From NCBI RefSeq assembly GCF_009725235.1, contig NZ_WJFC01000342.1:1-8264 (forward strand): 8,264 nucleotides of DNA. The letters run 5' to 3'. Numbering within the stretch: the first letter of the stretch is position 1; each line of letters opens with the position of its first letter. This DNA comes from Scytonema sp. UIC 10036 (GTDB taxonomy: Bacteria; Cyanobacteriota; Cyanobacteriia; Cyanobacteriales; Nostocaceae). Both the position numbers and the translations under genes were made by a program. Below, one piece after another: positions 6,172 through 8,264 of the stretch. The notes below the pieces were generated by a model. It did not search any database. It was not told where the DNA came from and worked only from the letters and a program-made list of their open reading frames with translations.

Positions 6172-7308
6172 ATGAATAACGTAACTGTTAAGATTCCATT
6201 TGTAGACCTCAGTATACAACACCAAGCAATTCAACCTCAACTAGAACAAGCAATCCAATCTGTAATCGCACGAGGGGATTTTGTATTGGGACAAGCCTTG
6301 AAAGATTTTGAGGCAGCATTTGCCGCAGCATCGGGAACAGAATATGGTGTAGGTGTTGCTTCGGGAACTGATGCGATCGCTCTTGGTTTGCAAGCCTGTA
6401 ACATTGGTCTTGGAGATGAAGTGATTTTACCAGCCAACACCTTTGTAGCCACGTTAATTGGGGTATTACGTGCAGGAGCAAAACCGGTTTTTGCAGATTG
6501 CGATCCACAAACAGCGTTAATTGATTTAGAGTCAGCAGAGCGAGTCGTCACACCTAACACCAAAGCTATTATTCCCGTACATCTCTACGGTCAAATGGTA
6601 TCGCCACAGCAGTTATTAGACTTTGCTGATACACACAAACTGCTTATCTTTGAAGATGCAGCGCAAGCACATTTAGCAACAAGAGAAGGATATCGAGCAG
6701 GTTCAGTGGGGATAGCAGCAGCTTTTAGTTTCTATCCAAGCAAAAATTTAGGAGCATTTGGAGATGGAGGAATACTCTTGACAAAAGATCCAGATGTAGC
6801 TCAGAAAATGGTTCGCTTGCGGAATTATGGTGCAGCGCAAAAATATGTTCACGTTGAGCCAGGTACAAATAGCCGCTTAGACACGATGCAAGCGGCTGTA
6901 CTGCTTCAAAAGCTACCGCATTTACCAGAATGGAACCGTCAGCGTTGGAATGCAGCACAGCAGTACGACGCCGAACTAGCAAACGCCGCATCAAGTGACA
7001 TTATTCCCATACAAAATGAAAGCGGGGAAGGACATATTTATCATCTTTACGTTATCAAAGTTGATAGTTCTTGTCCCATGAAACGGCAACAAATTCAAGA
7101 CAAATTAGCTGCTGCAGGGATTCAGACAGGAATTCATTATCCAATACCCTGTCATCTTCAACCAGCCTTTACCTATCTAGGTTATGAAGTAGGAGATTTC
7201 CCTAAAGCCGAAATGCTGTCAGAGCAAATATTATCCTTACCCATGTATCCTGGTTTAAGTAGCACTCAAGTTAAAGAAGTTGTGTCAGAAATTATGAATT
7301 ATGAATAA
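6172..7308 (+). CDS. DegT/DnrJ/EryC1/StrS family sugar aminotransferase
   Basis: A PLP-dependent cytoplasmic enzyme that should move an amino group onto a nucleotide-linked keto-sugar for a surface or secreted glycan. The 378-residue length is normal. Visible motifs are FVDLSIQHQAI (10-20), the cofactor phosphate-binding ASGTDA (63-68), EDAAQAH with Asp162 for the pyridine nitrogen, SFYPSKNLGAFGDGG (186-200) with Schiff-base Lys191, GTNSRLDTMQAAVL (231-244), GIHYPIPCHLQPAF (320-333) and LSLPMYPGL (354-362). The GIHYPIP...LQPAF block resembles C3-type enzymes (FdtB, QdtB, WlbE/WbpE group), but the exact sugar cannot be read. ATG at 6172 is chosen; GTG at 6154 would add six residues, and neither has a clear ribosome-binding site. 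The last codons (IMNYE and stop) lie inside the left arm of a stem-loop repeat. The gene is followed 59 bases later by an exosortase, suggesting joint work in exopolysaccharide or protein sorting. Confidence 0.94.
   Translation: MNNVTVKIPFVDLSIQHQAIQPQLEQAIQSVIARGDFVLGQALKDFEAAFAAASGTEYGVGVASGTDAIALGLQACNIGLGDEVILPANTFVATLIGVLRAGAKPVFADCDPQTALIDLESAERVVTPNTKAIIPVHLYGQMVSPQQLLDFADTHKLLIFEDAAQAHLATREGYRAGSVGIAAAFSFYPSKNLGAFGDGGILLTKDPDVAQKMVRLRNYGAAQKYVHVEPGTNSRLDTMQAAVLLQKLPHLPEWNRQRWNAAQQYDAELANAASSDIIPIQNESGEGHIYHLYVIKVDSSCPMKRQQIQDKLAAAGIQTGIHYPIPCHLQPAFTYLGYEVGDFPKAEMLSEQILSLPMYPGLSSTQVKEVVSEIMNYE
6373..6380. repeat. HIP1 palindrome
   Basis: A perfect GCGATCGC octamer inside the aminotransferase gene, in the Asp-Ala-Ile-Ala codons after the SGT motif. 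Confidence 0.9.
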
Positions 7309-7357
7309 TGAATTATGAAATGGTATTTTTCATAATTCATCATTCATAATTCATCAT
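7291..7357. repeat. 30-bp stem-loop of ATTCATAATTCAT repeats across a stop codon
   Basis: The left arm 7291-7320 and right arm 7328-7357 are reverse complements at 28 of 30 positions, with a 7-base loop (TGGTATT). Each arm is built from tandem ATTATGA/AATTCAT-type units. The left arm encodes the last five residues and the stop of the aminotransferase. The right arm ends 10 bases before the exosortase ATG. In RNA this would be a long AU-rich hairpin. It could reduce read-through, slow 3' decay or limit ribosome access to the exosortase start. There is no T-run after it typical of an intrinsic terminator. Confidence 0.8.
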
Positions 7358-7367
7358 TCATAAAGTT

Positions 7368-8264
7368 ATGCAAATTCAACGTCAGCTAAAAAACACAAAT
7401 TCCTCACAATTGATAATCCTAGCGATACTGGTTATCCTCGTATTGCTTTACGCCCCTGTGTTGATGCACTGGTGGGAAGGTTGGATCAAAAAAAATATTA
7501 GTACAGAACACGAATATTTTAGCCATGGTATCATCGGTATTCCATTTGCTGCTTACTTATGTTGGAAAAACCGTTCGAGATGGCAAAGACTACCCAATGT
7601 TTCCCATCCTATAGGAGCTTTTTTACTAGTAGTGGGAGCAATTTTTTATCTGAGCGGTGTTAGCGAATGGGTTAACATATCATTCCCCACAATCTTAGCA
7701 GGAATATGCTTGTGGTTAAAAGGAGTTCCCGGCTTTAAACTACAGGGCTTTTCATTGTTGCTAGTATTTTTAGCGACACCAACAGCACTACCGTATCTTG
7801 TTGCTCCTTATACCTTACCTCTCCAAAGTTTTATCGCTGGTACTGCGGGTTTTATATTGAGTCAGTTTGGCTTACCAGTGACTGTTGATGGCATCAATAT
7901 ATACACAGGAGGAAGAATTGTAGAGGTTGCACCCTACTGTGCGGGATTAAAAATGTTGTTCACGACTCTTTATGTGGGCTTAATGCTGCTTTACTGGACT
8001 GGTGCTTTATCTTCCCGCCGTACAACAATTTGGTTTTTGTCTACAGCCGTTGTTATTAGTGTGAGCGCTAATATTATTCGCAACACATTACTAACGTTCT
8101 TTCACGGTACTGGACAAGAAGGTGCTTTCCATTGGTTACATGACAGTTGGGGTGGAGACCTTTACTCTGCTTTAATGTTACTAGTATTAGTACCTACATT
8201 AAATTGGCTCGACCAATATTTTCATGAAGTTCCAACAGAGGAGAGAGTGGGGACTGGGGAATAG
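7368..8264 (+). CDS. crtB: Exosortase, cyanoexosortase B type
   Basis: A 298-residue polytopic membrane transpeptidase-like enzyme of the exosortase/archaeosortase family, expected to cut and transfer proteins with C-terminal PEP-CTERM-like signals at the outer face of the cytoplasmic membrane. About eight hydrophobic helices are visible. The catalytic triad is present: Cys191 in EVAPYCAGLKML, Arg238 in SANIIRNTLL, and His258 in HWLHDSWGGD (His255 is an alternative). ISTEHEYFSHGIIGIPFAAY (44-62) and VAPYTLPLQSFIAGTAGF match what I recall of cyanoexosortase B; subtypes A or C are less likely but cannot be excluded by eye. The symbol follows the exosortase nomenclature and is not phytoene synthase. 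Start ATG at 7368, no clear ribosome-binding site. The stop is the last three bases of the window, so the gene is complete. The tail EERVGTGE is encoded partly by a G-rich repeat. No sorting substrate or accessory subunit is in the window. Confidence 0.88.
   Translation: MQIQRQLKNTNSSQLIILAILVILVLLYAPVLMHWWEGWIKKNISTEHEYFSHGIIGIPFAAYLCWKNRSRWQRLPNVSHPIGAFLLVVGAIFYLSGVSEWVNISFPTILAGICLWLKGVPGFKLQGFSLLLVFLATPTALPYLVAPYTLPLQSFIAGTAGFILSQFGLPVTVDGINIYTGGRIVEVAPYCAGLKMLFTTLYVGLMLLYWTGALSSRRTTIWFLSTAVVISVSANIIRNTLLTFFHGTGQEGAFHWLHDSWGGDLYSALMLLVLVPTLNWLDQYFHEVPTEERVGTGE
8247..8264. repeat. Start of a GGGGACT/GGGGAAT heptad repeat
   Basis: GTGGGGACTGGGGAATAG covers the final codons (VGTGE) and stop of the exosortase gene and looks like two heptads of a cyanobacterial G-rich intergenic repeat. 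The window ends here, so its continuation cannot be seen. Confidence 0.5.

Noticed and set aside
6209..6994. Three minus-strand open frames opposite the aminotransferase gene
   Set aside because: All are fully antisense to a gene with intact catalytic motifs, and their composition is that of shadow frames.

Overview
The window looks like the chromosome of a filamentous, probably heterocystous, cyanobacterium (Nostoc, Calothrix, Scytonema or Tolypothrix type). The basis is three perfect HIP1 palindromes (GCGATCGC), an IctB protein recognisable along its whole length, a cyanobacterial-type exosortase, a WGxxGxxG small protein, and heptad-like low-complexity repeats (CCCCTAR and relatives) in most gaps. 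The DNA is AT-rich, and several genes lack a Shine-Dalgarno sequence, as is common in this phylum.

Left part (1-2200): on the minus strand, smpB (tmRNA partner, trans-translation) is followed after about 200 bases by a rhomboid intramembrane serine protease. Diverging from smpB across about 350 AT-rich bases is a small plus-strand gene for a secreted protein with one glycine-rich WGxxGxxG membrane helix. A 10-bp hairpin at 2166-2194 separates it from the convergent ictB gene.

Middle (2204-5483): two minus-strand genes lie in the order GAF-domain histidine-kinase-like protein, then ictB. IctB is a polytopic membrane protein of the O-antigen ligase/polymerase superfamily, historically linked to inorganic carbon uptake. 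A 297-base gap with a MITE-like hairpin and a good sigma-70-type promoter separates them, so they are probably not one operon. The kinase-like protein has Gln at the phospho-acceptor His position and a degraded ATP-lid region, so it is probably a pseudokinase.

Right part (5484-8264): a 688-base divergent gap full of repeats and possible hairpins leads to a plus-strand pair, a DegT/DnrJ/EryC1/StrS sugar aminotransferase and an exosortase of the cyanoexosortase B type. Together they suggest a cell-surface polysaccharide and protein-sorting locus. A near-perfect 30-bp stem-loop covers the aminotransferase stop codon and the gap before the exosortase.

No tRNA, rRNA, CRISPR array, insertion-sequence transposase or phage gene was seen. 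The least ordinary points are the missing His in the kinase, the repeats fused to gene 3' ends, and the presence near each other of a rhomboid, a glycine-rich single-helix protein and an exosortase.
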